64,000 nucleotides of DNA, taken from Oscillospiraceae bacterium. GTDB lineage: Bacteria > Bacillota > Clostridia > Oscillospirales > Ruminococcaceae. Under the pieces are notes generated by a model. It had not been told where the DNA came from. It searched no databases and worked only from the letters and a program-made list of their open reading frames with translations. A program made the position numbers and the translations under genes. Within the stretch, counting starts at the first letter, position 1, and every line of letters starts with the position of its first letter. The stretch is from assembly GCA_017473015.1 (NCBI GenBank), contig JAFUNP010000033.1, positions 33,143 through 97,142 of the forward strand, given 5' to 3'. Shown in pieces: positions 42,797-51,034 of this stretch.

Positions 42797-42836
42797 TCAT
42801 CTGTCACAAAACAGGCATATATATTAAAACTGTTGT

Positions 42837-42861
42837 AATCCCCCAGTGAAACTGGGGGATT
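42837..42861 (+). terminator. Perfect hairpin after the two-TM gene
   Basis: AATCCCCCAGT-GAA-ACTGGGGGATT, 11-bp stem with a 3-nt loop. No long T-run. Confidence 0.65.
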
Positions 42862-42906
42862 CATATTTGAATAAGTCCTACTTGTACCTGTATGACCAAT
42901 TTTATT

Positions 42907-43035
42907 GGCTCCCTCTGACGAGGGAGCTGTCGAACAAAGTGAGACTGAGGGAGAGAATATTCGATTCTCAAGTTTTTTCTTTCTCTCCCTCCGATTTTGT
43001 TTTCAACAAAATCACCTCCCTCGTCAAAGGGAGGC
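42907..43035. mobile_element. MITE-like palindromic element with CTCCCTC termini
   Basis: A 129-bp non-coding unit. Its left end GGCTCCCTCTGACGAGGGAG (42907-42926) and right end CTCCCTCGTCAAAGGGAGGC (43016-43035) are near-perfect inverted repeats. Internal CTGAGGGAGAGA and TCTCTCCCTCCG form a second nested pair. No transposase is present. The sequence style is that of a repeat scattered widely in gut Clostridia; a transposase elsewhere in the genome would have to move it. Confidence 0.75.
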
Positions 43036-43149
43036 TTTCGTTCAATTTTTTATGCCTTTTATTTGCAAAGTAGTCTTTCTAATTCTTGTTTCACATATGT
43101 GCATAACCTTTTGGCAATTACCATCACAGTTAATTGTTTTGATATAGCA

Positions 43150-43180
43150 AAAACTGCGGCAAAAGCCGCAGTTTTATTTT
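43150..43180. terminator. Bidirectional terminator downstream of the TPM gene
   Basis: AAAACTGCGGC-AAAA-GCCGCAGTTTT followed by ATTTTTT on the plus strand and preceded by an A-rich tract for the minus strand. Confidence 0.85.
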
Positions 43181-43189
43181 TTATATTGT

Positions 43190-44197
43190 TTATTTGCGGA
43201 ATCCGCCGCCACGGCTGCCACCGCCGAAAGAGCCACCTCTGCTGCCGCCGCCAAAGCCACCGGAACGGGATGAGCCGCCGAAGGATGAGCGTGAGGAAGA
43301 GAAAGAACCACCACGGGATGATGAGCCGGATGAGAAGGAACCGCCACGGCTGGATGAGCCAAAGCCGCCGGTGCGTGACGAAGATGATGAGAAGGAGCCG
43401 CCTCTGTTGCCTGAGCTGAAACCACCGGTGCGTGATGACCTGTTTGTGCCAGGTCGGTATGGAGGTGGTGTGGTATAAGAGCCACGTGGTGGATAGTGAC
43501 CTGTGCGGTGCACTGTGGTGCCACCCGGTACAACCACTGTTCTCTGTCTGTATCTGCGTGGGCGTGAGGCCACATACACAATAAGTATAATCAGCACAAT
43601 AATCAGCACATATACCGCAACCATAGTGGATTCATCATAATCTGCAGAGTTGTTCACCACTACATGTTCGCTGCCTGAAATACTGACACCGTAGTAATCT
43701 TCATACATGCCGATAAGCGCATCAAAAGCACGGCGTGCCGGTGTATCTATGGTTCTGTTTCTGAAATCGTCCTCTGTAAAATTGGACTGCAGAATATAGG
43801 ACAGCTCATCGTCCGAAAATGCATACAGCAGCTCATCGCCCTGTACAATAACAGCGTCCACATCATCAACAGCTATGAAGAAAATACAGCTGCTGGCAGA
43901 AAGGTTTGTGTCATTGGCCAGGTCAATGGCTTTGTCAAAAATATCTTCGCCGCCTGTGGTATCCACCGTCACCACATGGATTTCACCGCCTACTCTGGAA
44001 ACCAGGTCGTTATTCATCTGTGTCATGTGCTTTTCGGTAGAAGCGGACAGCACATTGGCATTGTCCTGCACATATTCACCGGCTGGCAGTATCTGAGTCT
44101 GGCTGGCCGGTTTTCTGGCCTGGCCTATAAAGAAAGACACTGCTATCACAGCTATAAGTACTGCCCATGCTGTAGAGCGTTTTTTGAAAAATTCCAT
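43190..44197 (-). CDS. TPM-domain membrane protein with Gly/Ser/Arg-rich tail
   Basis: 335 residues. An N-terminal TM or signal anchor (WAVLIAVIAVSFFIG) is followed by an extracytoplasmic TPM domain (YVQDNANVLSASTEKHM to about residue 160), a TM helix (VAVYVLIIVLIILIVYVA, about 193-210) and a cytosolic or surface tail. The last 90 residues are low-complexity repeats of SSRTGGF and SRGGSF type. TPM proteins (YgcG/Psb32-like) are linked to membrane protein or photosystem repair; none has a settled enzyme role in Clostridia. It is the last gene of a unit with telA and xpaC, 88 bp behind telA. Confidence 0.85.
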   Translation of the reverse strand: MEFFKKRSTAWAVLIAVIAVSFFIGQARKPASQTQILPAGEYVQDNANVLSASTEKHMTQMNNDLVSRVGGEIHVVTVDTTGGEDIFDKAIDLANDTNLSASSCIFFIAVDDVDAVIVQGDELLYAFSDDELSYILQSNFTEDDFRNRTIDTPARRAFDALIGMYEDYYGVSISGSEHVVVNNSADYDESTMVAVYVLIIVLIILIVYVASRPRRYRQRTVVVPGGTTVHRTGHYPPRGSYTTPPPYRPGTNRSSRTGGFSSGNRGGSFSSSSSRTGGFGSSSRGGSFSSGSSSRGGSFSSSRSSFGGSSRSGGFGGGSRGGSFGGGSRGGGFRK

Positions 44198-44285
44198 TTT
44201 TTCTCCTGAAAATACAGATTTTTATAGTTTTGCGTATGCCGCCCTTTAAACTCCAGGCGGCATTACACTTTTACAGTAAAATTAA

Positions 44286-45527
44286 TTATGCACGCAGTTC
44301 CATCAGTTTTGCTTTCAGTTCGCCTTCAATTCTGCCCAGTTCAGCTTCTGCTTCTCTGCGTTTTTCAGCGCCCTGTACCTGAATTTTCATCACTTCGTCC
44401 AGTGTGGTAATCAGCTGACGGTTGGTATGCTGCAGTGTTTCAATATCGATAATGCTTCTTTCAGCTTCTCTTGCTGTTTCGATTGTGCTGGTTTTCAGCA
44501 GATCAGCATTCTTTTTCAGCATTGCATTTGTGATTTCTGTCACTTCCTGCTGTGCTCTTGTGGCCTGTTTGGAATGTTCCAGACCCAGTGCCAGAACCAT
44601 CTGGCTCTTCCACAGCGGAATTGTGTTCACGATGCTGGACTGAATTTTTTCAATCATCAGTGTGTCGTTGTTCTGCAGCAGGCGTGTCTGTGGACCCATC
44701 TGTACAGAAATCTGACGAGTCAGTTCCAGGTCGTGGATTTTCTTTTCAAAACGGTTGATAAGGTTTACAAAGTCATTGTATTCCTGTGCTGCTTCAGGGC
44801 TGCCTGTTTCTTCCGCTTTTTTGCGTATTTCTTCCAGCTCTGTAGCTTTCACTTCTGCCAGGCGTTTTTTACCGGCGATGATGTACATTGTCAGCTCTTT
44901 GTAGTATTTTTCGTTGAGAGCGTACATCTGGTCCAGCATAGCCACATCTTTCATCAGCGTAATCTGGTGTGCTTCCAGAGCCTGTACAATTTTGTCCACA
45001 TTCTTTTCTGCTGCTGTGTACTTAACTTTCATTGTTTCCATAGCATCAGCAGGCTTCTTCAGGAAACTGAACAGACCTTTCTTTTCTTCTTCCGGTTCGA
45101 AGCCTTTCAGTTCTTTTACCAGGTCAGTCAGGTCATCACCGATTTCGCCCAGGTCTTTTGTTCTTACGCTGTTCAGGGCGTTTTCAGAAAAGTTTGCAAT
45201 GTTTTTCTGTGCGGCTGCACCGTACTGCAGAACAAGATTGGAATTAGTGATATCAATTTTTTTGCTGAATTCATCAACTACTTTCTTTTCTTCTTCTGTC
45301 AGCATATCTTCATCCAGCTTAATAGCGTTCAGTTCTCTCTGGCGCTGGGCTTCTGCTGCAGCTTCAGCCTCTTTTTTGGCTTTTTCTGCTTCCTGCAGTT
45401 CCATTTCAGCCTGTGTCAGTACTGCCTGGGCTGTTTCCAGTTCAGGTTCAAGGGTTAGCTGTGGTGCAGCAGGTGCTTCTGCTGTTGGGTCTAAAGTAAG
45501 CTGTGGTACAAATTCCTTTTCGTTCAT
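44286..45527 (-). CDS. TelA-family protein (toxic anion resistance)
   Basis: 413 residues, soluble and almost wholly helical. The N-terminus has a repeated QLTLxPxxE segment and an acidic coil (LQEAEKAKKEAEAAAEAQ). The core carries LVLQYGAAAQKNIANFSENAL, the TelA-conserved stretch, then GFEPEEEKKGLFSFLKK and LLQNNDTLMIEKIQSSIVNTIPLW. Named for tellurite resistance of plasmid KlaA/TelA, chromosomal homologues are general envelope-stress proteins and often co-occur with XpaC, as here (13-bp gap). AAAGGAG precedes ATG. Confidence 0.92.
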   Translation of the reverse strand: MNEKEFVPQLTLDPTAEAPAAPQLTLEPELETAQAVLTQAEMELQEAEKAKKEAEAAAEAQRQRELNAIKLDEDMLTEEEKKVVDEFSKKIDITNSNLVLQYGAAAQKNIANFSENALNSVRTKDLGEIGDDLTDLVKELKGFEPEEEKKGLFSFLKKPADAMETMKVKYTAAEKNVDKIVQALEAHQITLMKDVAMLDQMYALNEKYYKELTMYIIAGKKRLAEVKATELEEIRKKAEETGSPEAAQEYNDFVNLINRFEKKIHDLELTRQISVQMGPQTRLLQNNDTLMIEKIQSSIVNTIPLWKSQMVLALGLEHSKQATRAQQEVTEITNAMLKKNADLLKTSTIETAREAERSIIDIETLQHTNRQLITTLDEVMKIQVQGAEKRREAEAELGRIEGELKAKLMELRA

Positions 45528-45540
45528 AGTTGTGTCTCCT

Positions 45541-46254
45541 TTATTGTTCTGACAGTGTCAGGTTGATTTTGTTTATATCGTCTTCGGTAAGGCCTTCCGT
45601 TTTCATCAGGTTTTCCATTACGGTGATGTCAGCGCTTACATCCAGGGCTTCACCAGCAAACAGTGTGTCCAGCTGTTTGTGGAATGCATTTACCACCATA
45701 TCCAGCGTGTCCTCCACTTTTTTCATTGTGCCTGTGATATTTGCACCTTCCACGCCCTGTGAACCCATTCTGTCGTAGGTGTTCAGCAGTTTCATAGTGG
45801 TAGGCAGGTAGTAATTGAGAAATTTGCTCATCTGCGGTGTTTTGTCAGGGTGAGCGATAACATGGTCGAAAATTTTGGATGTGGTATACTCCAGGTCGTT
45901 TATCTGGTCCGAAATTTTTTCGTTTTCGATGTTTGCGTTCAGTCTGCGCATTTCGCTGATAGCCAGGTCTCTTTCCTTTATCAGCTTATCCACCTCCGGA
46001 TTGCCTGTGGATTTCTTTTCTTCCACCGGCTGTGCAGGCTCCTGCTTTACCTGTGTGGTCTGCCGGGTCTGCTCTGCAGCATCAGCCTTTTTCTTGGCTG
46101 AATTATTCACTATGCTGTACAGTATGCCGGCAGCGATAATCAGCGGCACATAATGCAGCAGTGTGAACAGCGGCAGTATCAGCGCCCAGGCCAGCCACAG
46201 CATAGCCACAGCGTACAGGGGACTGACAGGTTTATTTCTTCTGTTTCGGCTCAA
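45541..46254 (-). CDS. XpaC-like 5-bromo-4-chloroindolyl phosphate hydrolysis family protein
   Basis: 237 residues from a TTG start (AAAGGAG about 10 nt upstream, no nearer ATG). Two closely spaced hydrophobic helices form a hairpin near the N-terminus (LYAVAMLWLAWALILPLF and VPLIIAAGILYSIV). A Lys/Gln-rich linker and then a helical C-terminal domain (NPEVDKLIKERDLAISEM, DLEYTTSKIFDHVIAHP) follow. This matches XpaC, which in Bacillus precedes a telA homologue. First gene of the xpaC-telA-TPM operon. Confidence 0.85.
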   Translation of the reverse strand: MSRNRRNKPVSPLYAVAMLWLAWALILPLFTLLHYVPLIIAAGILYSIVNNSAKKKADAAEQTRQTTQVKQEPAQPVEEKKSTGNPEVDKLIKERDLAISEMRRLNANIENEKISDQINDLEYTTSKIFDHVIAHPDKTPQMSKFLNYYLPTTMKLLNTYDRMGSQGVEGANITGTMKKVEDTLDMVVNAFHKQLDTLFAGEALDVSADITVMENLMKTEGLTEDDINKINLTLSEQ

Positions 46255-46289
46255 TTTTGATGCTCTCCTTTTGTCACATTATTAATCAT

Positions 46290-46319
46290 ATTTTACTCTT
46301 TATAATAAGCCCGTGTCAA
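46290..46319 (-). promoter_or_regulatory. Promoter of the xpaC-telA-TPM operon
   Basis: On the minus strand a perfect TTGACA (46319-46314), an 18-bp spacer and TAAAAT (46295-46290), 36 bp upstream of the TTG start. Confidence 0.65.
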
Positions 46320-46385
46320 TAAAATTTAACACATCTGCTATATTCTTAACATATATTTGTGAAAAATCAGCGATAAAAATAAATG

Positions 46386-46429
46386 AAAGACAAAGGACTG
46401 CCAGATGGTACCGGCAGTCCTTTGTCTTT
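46386..46429. terminator. Long perfect hairpin between mscL and the xpaC promoter
   Basis: AAAGACAAAGGACTGCC and GGCAGTCCTTTGTCTTT, a 17-bp perfect stem with a 10-nt loop, convergent with mscL. Longer than most terminators; the A/T ends supply a U-tract in both directions. Confidence 0.75.
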
Positions 46430-46477
46430 GAGATATATGAATAAAGGAAAAGGCTGAATTAATGCTGAAACACAGCT

Positions 46478-46897
46478 TTATTTTTTCAGACTGTCTCTGA
46501 TTTCACGCAGCAACAGAATATCTTCCGGTGTTGGTGGCGGAGCAGCTGGTTCCTCTTTCTTTGGTTCTGGTTTTGGTGCACGCAGTTTGTTAATCATTTT
46601 CACCATAGTGAAAACCACCACTGCAATAAGCAGGAAGTCCACAATATTCTGAATGAAAGCACCGTATTTGATGGCAACTTCTGCAGCAGTTTCTGTGGCA
46701 GGAGTGATGACATATTTCATATCGGTAAAGTTTACACCGCCTGTAATTACACTGAGAGCAGGCATGAACACATCATTTACCAGGCTGTTTACAATTTTTG
46801 TAAAAGCAGAACCGATAATAACACCGACTGCCATATCCACTACATTACCGCGGGATATAAATGCTTTAAATTCCTGAATAATTCCCTTTTTTTCCAT
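46478..46897 (-). CDS. mscL: Large-conductance mechanosensitive channel MscL
   Basis: 139 residues from ATG 46897 (AAGGAGG 7 nt upstream). The N-terminal FKAFISRGNVVDMAVGVIIGSAF (TM1, pore lining), DVFMPALSVITGGVNF, TM2 (IQNIVDFLLIAVVVFTMVKMI) and the cytosolic bundle tail PTPEDILLLREIRDSLKK are complete. It opens as a homopentamer at near-lytic tension to release solutes. Confidence 0.96.
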   Translation of the reverse strand: MEKKGIIQEFKAFISRGNVVDMAVGVIIGSAFTKIVNSLVNDVFMPALSVITGGVNFTDMKYVITPATETAAEVAIKYGAFIQNIVDFLLIAVVVFTMVKMINKLRAPKPEPKKEEPAAPPPTPEDILLLREIRDSLKK

Positions 46898-46924
46898 TTT
46901 ATGCCTCCTTGCATTTATTCGCAT

Positions 46925-47292
46925 GCAGCTTACAATTAATGGAAAATCTCTTTATTTAATAATAAACTACGCGCCATTTAAAGTCAAGTAAAGTGATGGG
47001 TTTTACTTTTCTTTAATTAATTCTTTCGTTAAATTATATCGTTTTTTTGTAAAATTTACAATACAAATGGCAAAATATTTTTAATATTCCCATAAAATTC
47101 ACCCAGTGTTCACATTGACTGCTTATAATAATAACTGCAAGACAGTGTGGTAAGGCTGGCTTGTAACCGGCATATCCGGTAAATATTTTTTCATGTGGCC
47201 CTCTTCCCCAGGAGGGCCCTCCTCTATTTTATAAAGCTTTTACGCTGCACACCTGTATGGGTGTGTATTTTTTTGTAAAAAAATGGGCTGTG
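46925..47292. other. Intergenic region upstream of spoIVB with folded stretch, no gene seen
   Basis: 46925-47110 is AT-rich and featureless. From about 47150 there are short dyads: ACCGG-CATAT-CCGGT (47166-47180) and GGCCCTCTT-CCCC-AGGAGGGCC (47197-47218), the latter followed by CTCCTCTATTTTATAAAG. It may be a short untranslated transcript with terminator, but I could not place a good promoter. Confidence 0.4.
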
Positions 47293-47321
47293 AAATATAC
47301 CGCAGTTTTGTGGGCATAATA
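47293..47321 (+). promoter_or_regulatory. Possible sigma-G/sigma-F promoter of spoIVB
   Basis: CATAATA (47315-47321) fits the forespore sigma-G -10 pattern CATNHTA. AAATA (47293-47297), 17 bp upstream, matches four of five positions of the -35 GHATR. SpoIVB is forespore-expressed in B. subtilis, which agrees. Confidence 0.4.
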
Positions 47322-47343
47322 GGCTGTATGGAGGACGTGAAAA

Positions 47344-48561
47344 GTGTTTGAAAAATTTATAAAAACAGGGCTGCTGATGGCAGCTTTCCGGGGATGGCTG
47401 TATATGTATACCGCTGACAGGGTTCCGGACATCATGTATTTCCGGCAGGGACAGGATATATGCATAGAATCTCTGCCTATAATTACCCTGAACCGCGGTG
47501 ACACAGACCCAAGTCCCCGTACTACAAGCACAGACCGGCAGACATACACCGCGCGCCTGCTGGGACTGTTTCCGGTAAAGGAAGTATCAGTGATACAGAC
47601 ACAACAGCGATATGTAAATGTTTCCGGAAAGCCTTTCGGCATAAAAATGTTCTGCGATGGAGTAATGGTAGTGGGTTTTTCTGATATACTCACCGATTCC
47701 GGCTATCAGAATCCGGCCAAAACCGCAGGGCTTAAAACGGGGGACATAATCACCCATATAAATGATGAAAAGATGCACACCAATGAAGATGTGGAGAAAG
47801 TAATCACCAAGAGTGGCAGCAATCTTCTGAAAATAACTTATCTGCGTGACGATATACAGCACACCGCAATAATGGCAGCTGTAACTGACAAAAGTACCGG
47901 CGAGCCGCGAACAGGCATGTGGGTAAGGGACTCCGGCGCGGGAATAGGCACCATGACATTTTATGACACAGTCACAGGATACTTTGCCGGTCTGGGACAC
48001 GGAATAAAAGATGTGGACACCCAGAAGGAGCTGAGACTGCTGTCCGGAGAAATAGTGCCGGTGAAAATAACAGGTATAGTGAAAAGCCGCAACGGCTCTG
48101 CCGGTCAGCTGAAGGGCAGGTTTATCACCACAATAGCCAGCGGCAAACTGCTGTATAACGGACGGTCAGGGGTATACGGCAAAGCATATTCTATGGACAA
48201 GGACAATATAATGCCTGTAGCCAGCCCCCGGGCCATAAAAACCGGGCCTGCATATATACTGACCACCATAAATAACACCACCCCACGGATGTATAAAGTG
48301 GAGATAGAAAAGGTAAATCTGACTGCCGATGACAACAACAAAAACATGGTTATCAGGATAACAGACAGCCGTCTGCTGACACTGACAGGGGGAATAGTGG
48401 CAGGAATGAGTGGCAGCCCCATAATACAGGACGGCATGCTGGTGGGCGCTGTGACCCATGTTTTTGTAAACAATGTGGAAAGAGGATATGGAATTTTTGC
48501 GGAAAATATGCTGAAAACACTGGACAGTGTGGCACGGACAGAAAGCAATATGGCGGCATAA
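47344..48561 (+). CDS. spoIVB: SpoIVB peptidase (sporulation signalling serine protease)
   Basis: 405 residues from GTG 47344 with TGGAGGA upstream. An N-terminal hydrophobic stretch targets the membrane. A PDZ domain covers about 105-180 (GYQNPAKTAGLKTGDIITHI). The S55 protease domain has the catalytic His in GLGHGI (H219), the GMSGSP serine motif at 354-359, and an ITD acidic site near 341. In B. subtilis it is secreted from the forespore and cleaves SpoIVFA to trigger pro-sigma-K processing. It implies a spore-forming ancestry. The usual neighbour spo0A is not adjacent: an FMN reductase follows. Confidence 0.93.
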   Translation: MFEKFIKTGLLMAAFRGWLYMYTADRVPDIMYFRQGQDICIESLPIITLNRGDTDPSPRTTSTDRQTYTARLLGLFPVKEVSVIQTQQRYVNVSGKPFGIKMFCDGVMVVGFSDILTDSGYQNPAKTAGLKTGDIITHINDEKMHTNEDVEKVITKSGSNLLKITYLRDDIQHTAIMAAVTDKSTGEPRTGMWVRDSGAGIGTMTFYDTVTGYFAGLGHGIKDVDTQKELRLLSGEIVPVKITGIVKSRNGSAGQLKGRFITTIASGKLLYNGRSGVYGKAYSMDKDNIMPVASPRAIKTGPAYILTTINNTTPRMYKVEIEKVNLTADDNNKNMVIRITDSRLLTLTGGIVAGMSGSPIIQDGMLVGAVTHVFVNNVERGYGIFAENMLKTLDSVARTESNMAA

Positions 48562-48599
48562 GCTGCAATATTATTATCAGTTTACAGATTTATAGAATT

Positions 48600-48626
48600 G
48601 GCAGAGGAAAACCTCTGCCATAATTT
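48600..48626 (+). terminator. Terminator after spoIVB
   Basis: GGCAGAGG-AAAA-CCTCTGCC followed by ATAATTTT. Confidence 0.78.
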
Positions 48627-48732
48627 TGATGAATATATATAACCATCACAATCTGTGTGATATTCTCACAGAAATGTAATAATTTAACTGTTAGAATAAA
48701 ACAAAGACAACACCGGAAAGTGAGGGACCAAT

Positions 48733-49281
48733 ATGAAAAAAATACTGATGATAGTGGGTTCATTCAGAAAAAATTCTTTTAACATGCAGCTGGCATTGAC
48801 CGCAAAAGAAATGCTGGCAGATAAAGCAGAGGTAAATATTCTGCAGTACGAAGACCGGCCGTTTTTCAATCAGGATATAGAAACCCCCACACCGGAAAGT
48901 ATAGAGAGGATACGCCGGCAGGTAATGGATGCAGACGGAATATGGATATTCACCCCTGAATACAATTCACAGATTCCGGGTGTGCTGAAAAACCTGCTGG
49001 ACTGGCTGTCAAGACCTGTAGTGCCGGGCGACTGGAAGCGCGGATCTGCAGTAAGAGGAAAAGCAGTGACTATAGCCGGTGTGGCAGGAAAAAGCGCAGC
49101 AGCAAATGCAAGGGCTAATCTGAAAGAACTGCTGGGGAAAATATCCATGAATGTAATGGGTGATACCGGCACAGGTTTTTATATGAACCATATCATAGCT
49201 GACACCGGTATGCTGCAACTGTCAGAAGAAAATCTGCGGCTGCTGAAAGAACAGGCTGAAAATTTTGTCAATGCGATATAA
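48733..49281 (+). CDS. NADPH-dependent FMN reductase
   Basis: 182 residues of flavodoxin-like fold. IVGSFRKNSFNMQLALTA (about 6-23) is the FMN phosphate loop (GSxRxxSxN type). WIFTPEYNSQIPGVLKNLLDW (about 75-95) is the family's signature PEYNxxxPGxLKNxxDW. VAGKSAAANAR is a later loop. It transfers hydride from NAD(P)H to FMN or quinones. Gap to spoIVB is 171 bp with a terminator between, so it is independently expressed. Terminator follows. Confidence 0.92.
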   Translation: MKKILMIVGSFRKNSFNMQLALTAKEMLADKAEVNILQYEDRPFFNQDIETPTPESIERIRRQVMDADGIWIFTPEYNSQIPGVLKNLLDWLSRPVVPGDWKRGSAVRGKAVTIAGVAGKSAAANARANLKELLGKISMNVMGDTGTGFYMNHIIADTGMLQLSEENLRLLKEQAENFVNAI

Positions 49282-49298
49282 TTAAAACAAAAAATTCA

Positions 49299-49323
49299 CA
49301 GAGGCATATTGCCTCTGTTTTTT
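49299..49323 (+). terminator. Intrinsic terminator after the FMN reductase
   Basis: CAGAGGCA-TAT-TGCCTCTG followed by TTTTTTCT. Confidence 0.92.
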
Positions 49324-49410
49324 CTGTCAAAAAACTGTATTGATGCTATGAATTTAATTTTTTCGTGCTATAATGAAAACAAAATACATAATGCAAGAGA
49401 GGGCGCTATT

Positions 49411-50487
49411 ATGGATATACGCGAAAAAATGTTTACAGACGACGGCAAATGGTACAAGGGCAATCTCCACGCCCACACAGTTAACTCTGACGGCAAACTG
49501 ACACCGGAAAAATCTGTATTGATTTATAAACAGCACGGCTACAGCTTTATGTGTCTGTCTGACCATGACATTTACACAGACCTGCGCGACCAGCTGGACA
49601 GCGAGGACTTTATCACTCTGCCAAGCGTAGAGGGCAGTATCCGTCTGCTGGATTCTTCCTTCCTGAATATTGATGTTGATGAGTACACAGAGGGCAAAGG
49701 CTACAAAGATTATGACGCCGATACAATCTGGGACGAAATTTTCAGCCTGGGCGAATACAGACAGATGAAAACTCACCACATTCACGGTATTCTGGGCAAC
49801 AAAGCCATGCAGGAAGCCGCCGGTGACAACATCATCAAAGACAACGAAAGAACACCGATGAGGGTTTATTTTGACAACTGGGACGGCTCACAGGCGGCAA
49901 ATATATTCTCTGATTATCTGAAAGAAAAAGGCTGTTTCACAACATACAACCACCCTATCTGGTCAAGGGTTGAACACGAAGATGTAAGAGGCATCAAAGG
50001 CTTCTGGGGGCTGGAAGTGTACAACTATGCTTCTGTAAATGAATGCGGCGAAGGGGAAGATACAACTTTCCTTGATATGCTGCTGCGCAAAGGCACTGAC
50101 ATCAATGTGTTTGCCGCTGATGACAACCACAACGAAGGCGTATATCCTGACAGCTTCGGCGGATTTGTAATGGTACAGGCAGATTCCCTGACACACGAAA
50201 ACATTGTAAACAGTCTGCTGGAAGGCAGATACTATGCATCCAGCGGTGCCCAAATCAGCCAGTGGGGCGTGAAAAACGGCAGCGTTTATGTAGACTGTGC
50301 CGGTGCAAAAAGAGTAAATTTCCTGTTTGGCGGTAAAGTAGGTGTAAGCAGAACTGTAGTATGGGCCAACGAACAGCCGCTGAAACATGTGGAATGTCCT
50401 ATCCAGGGTGTGGAAACAACTGTGCGCATTGAAGTAATCGATATAAATGATAAAAAAGCATGGACAAACCCAATCAGGCTGAAATAG
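49411..50487 (+). CDS. PHP-domain metal-dependent phosphoesterase
   Basis: 358 residues from ATG 49411 (GAGAGGGCGC upstream; earlier ATGs have no site). The PHP motifs are clear: GNLHAHTVNSDGKLTPE (about 20-36), CLSDHDIYTDL (about 50-60), TTYNHPIWSRV (about 170-180) and AADDNHNEG (about 233-241). These hold a trinuclear metal site for phosphate-ester hydrolysis. The last 70 residues are a beta domain (GVSRTVVWANEQPLKHV). Related stand-alone PHP proteins act on nucleotides or histidinol phosphate; the substrate here is unknown. Monocistronic. Confidence 0.88.
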   Translation: MDIREKMFTDDGKWYKGNLHAHTVNSDGKLTPEKSVLIYKQHGYSFMCLSDHDIYTDLRDQLDSEDFITLPSVEGSIRLLDSSFLNIDVDEYTEGKGYKDYDADTIWDEIFSLGEYRQMKTHHIHGILGNKAMQEAAGDNIIKDNERTPMRVYFDNWDGSQAANIFSDYLKEKGCFTTYNHPIWSRVEHEDVRGIKGFWGLEVYNYASVNECGEGEDTTFLDMLLRKGTDINVFAADDNHNEGVYPDSFGGFVMVQADSLTHENIVNSLLEGRYYASSGAQISQWGVKNGSVYVDCAGAKRVNFLFGGKVGVSRTVVWANEQPLKHVECPIQGVETTVRIEVIDINDKKAWTNPIRLK

Positions 50488-50565
50488 TACTGTAACAAAA
50501 CAGACTGTTATTATTCAGACCATTGTGATATAATACTGTAAAAATAACTACAAGAGGTATGATTT

Positions 50566-50928
50566 ATGTACGAAAAGTTTGAAAAATGGCTGGACGGCGC
50601 ACTGGAGCTGGAAATTCCTGAAACTGCCGTGGCACTGAATTTCAATATATACGAAGACGGCGACGACTGGTGGGCAGTGGAACTGGTGGCCTGTGACCGT
50701 TTTGATGTAAATGACCGGGACTGGGCATGTGATGAAGTATTTGCCACAAGAGATGAACCATTTGAATGGCAGGAAGCCACTGAATGGCAGACCATAATGG
50801 AAAATGTAACCGGCTGGGTGGCAAAATACCTGGCAGGCGGTCTGCACGCAGACACAGCTAGAAAGTACGACGGCGTAGGCTGCGGCTTTGTGGACGGCGA
50901 CATTGAAATAATGTATATCAAAGAATAA
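50566..50928 (+). CDS. Acidic orphan protein, 120 residues
   Basis: I do not recognise it. It is very acidic (many Asp and Glu), Trp-rich (WWAVE, DWACDE, EWQEATEWQ) and soluble. AAGAGGTATGATT precedes ATG, and a strong terminator follows, so the gene is clearly expressed alone. Its size, acidity and Trp content resemble immunity-type or SUKH-like proteins, but no toxin gene is near and I do not claim that. Confidence 0.7.
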   Translation: MYEKFEKWLDGALELEIPETAVALNFNIYEDGDDWWAVELVACDRFDVNDRDWACDEVFATRDEPFEWQEATEWQTIMENVTGWVAKYLAGGLHADTARKYDGVGCGFVDGDIEIMYIKE

Positions 50929-50938
50929 TCAAAAGAGA

Positions 50939-50964
50939 AAACCACCCGTGAGGGTGGTTTTTTT
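50939..50964 (+). terminator. Intrinsic terminator
   Basis: AAACCACCC-GTGA-GGGTGGTTT followed by a T-run. Confidence 0.93.
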
Positions 50965-51034
50965 ATTTGTCTTTGACACAGATATTTACATATCTTCTTT
51001 TTTCATTTTTCAGAAAACTTATCTATATCTCTTC

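Noticed and set aside
43194..43478. Pro/Glu-rich frame on the plus strand opposite the Gly/Ser tail of the TPM gene
   Set aside because: It mirrors the repeats of the real gene and has no ribosome site.
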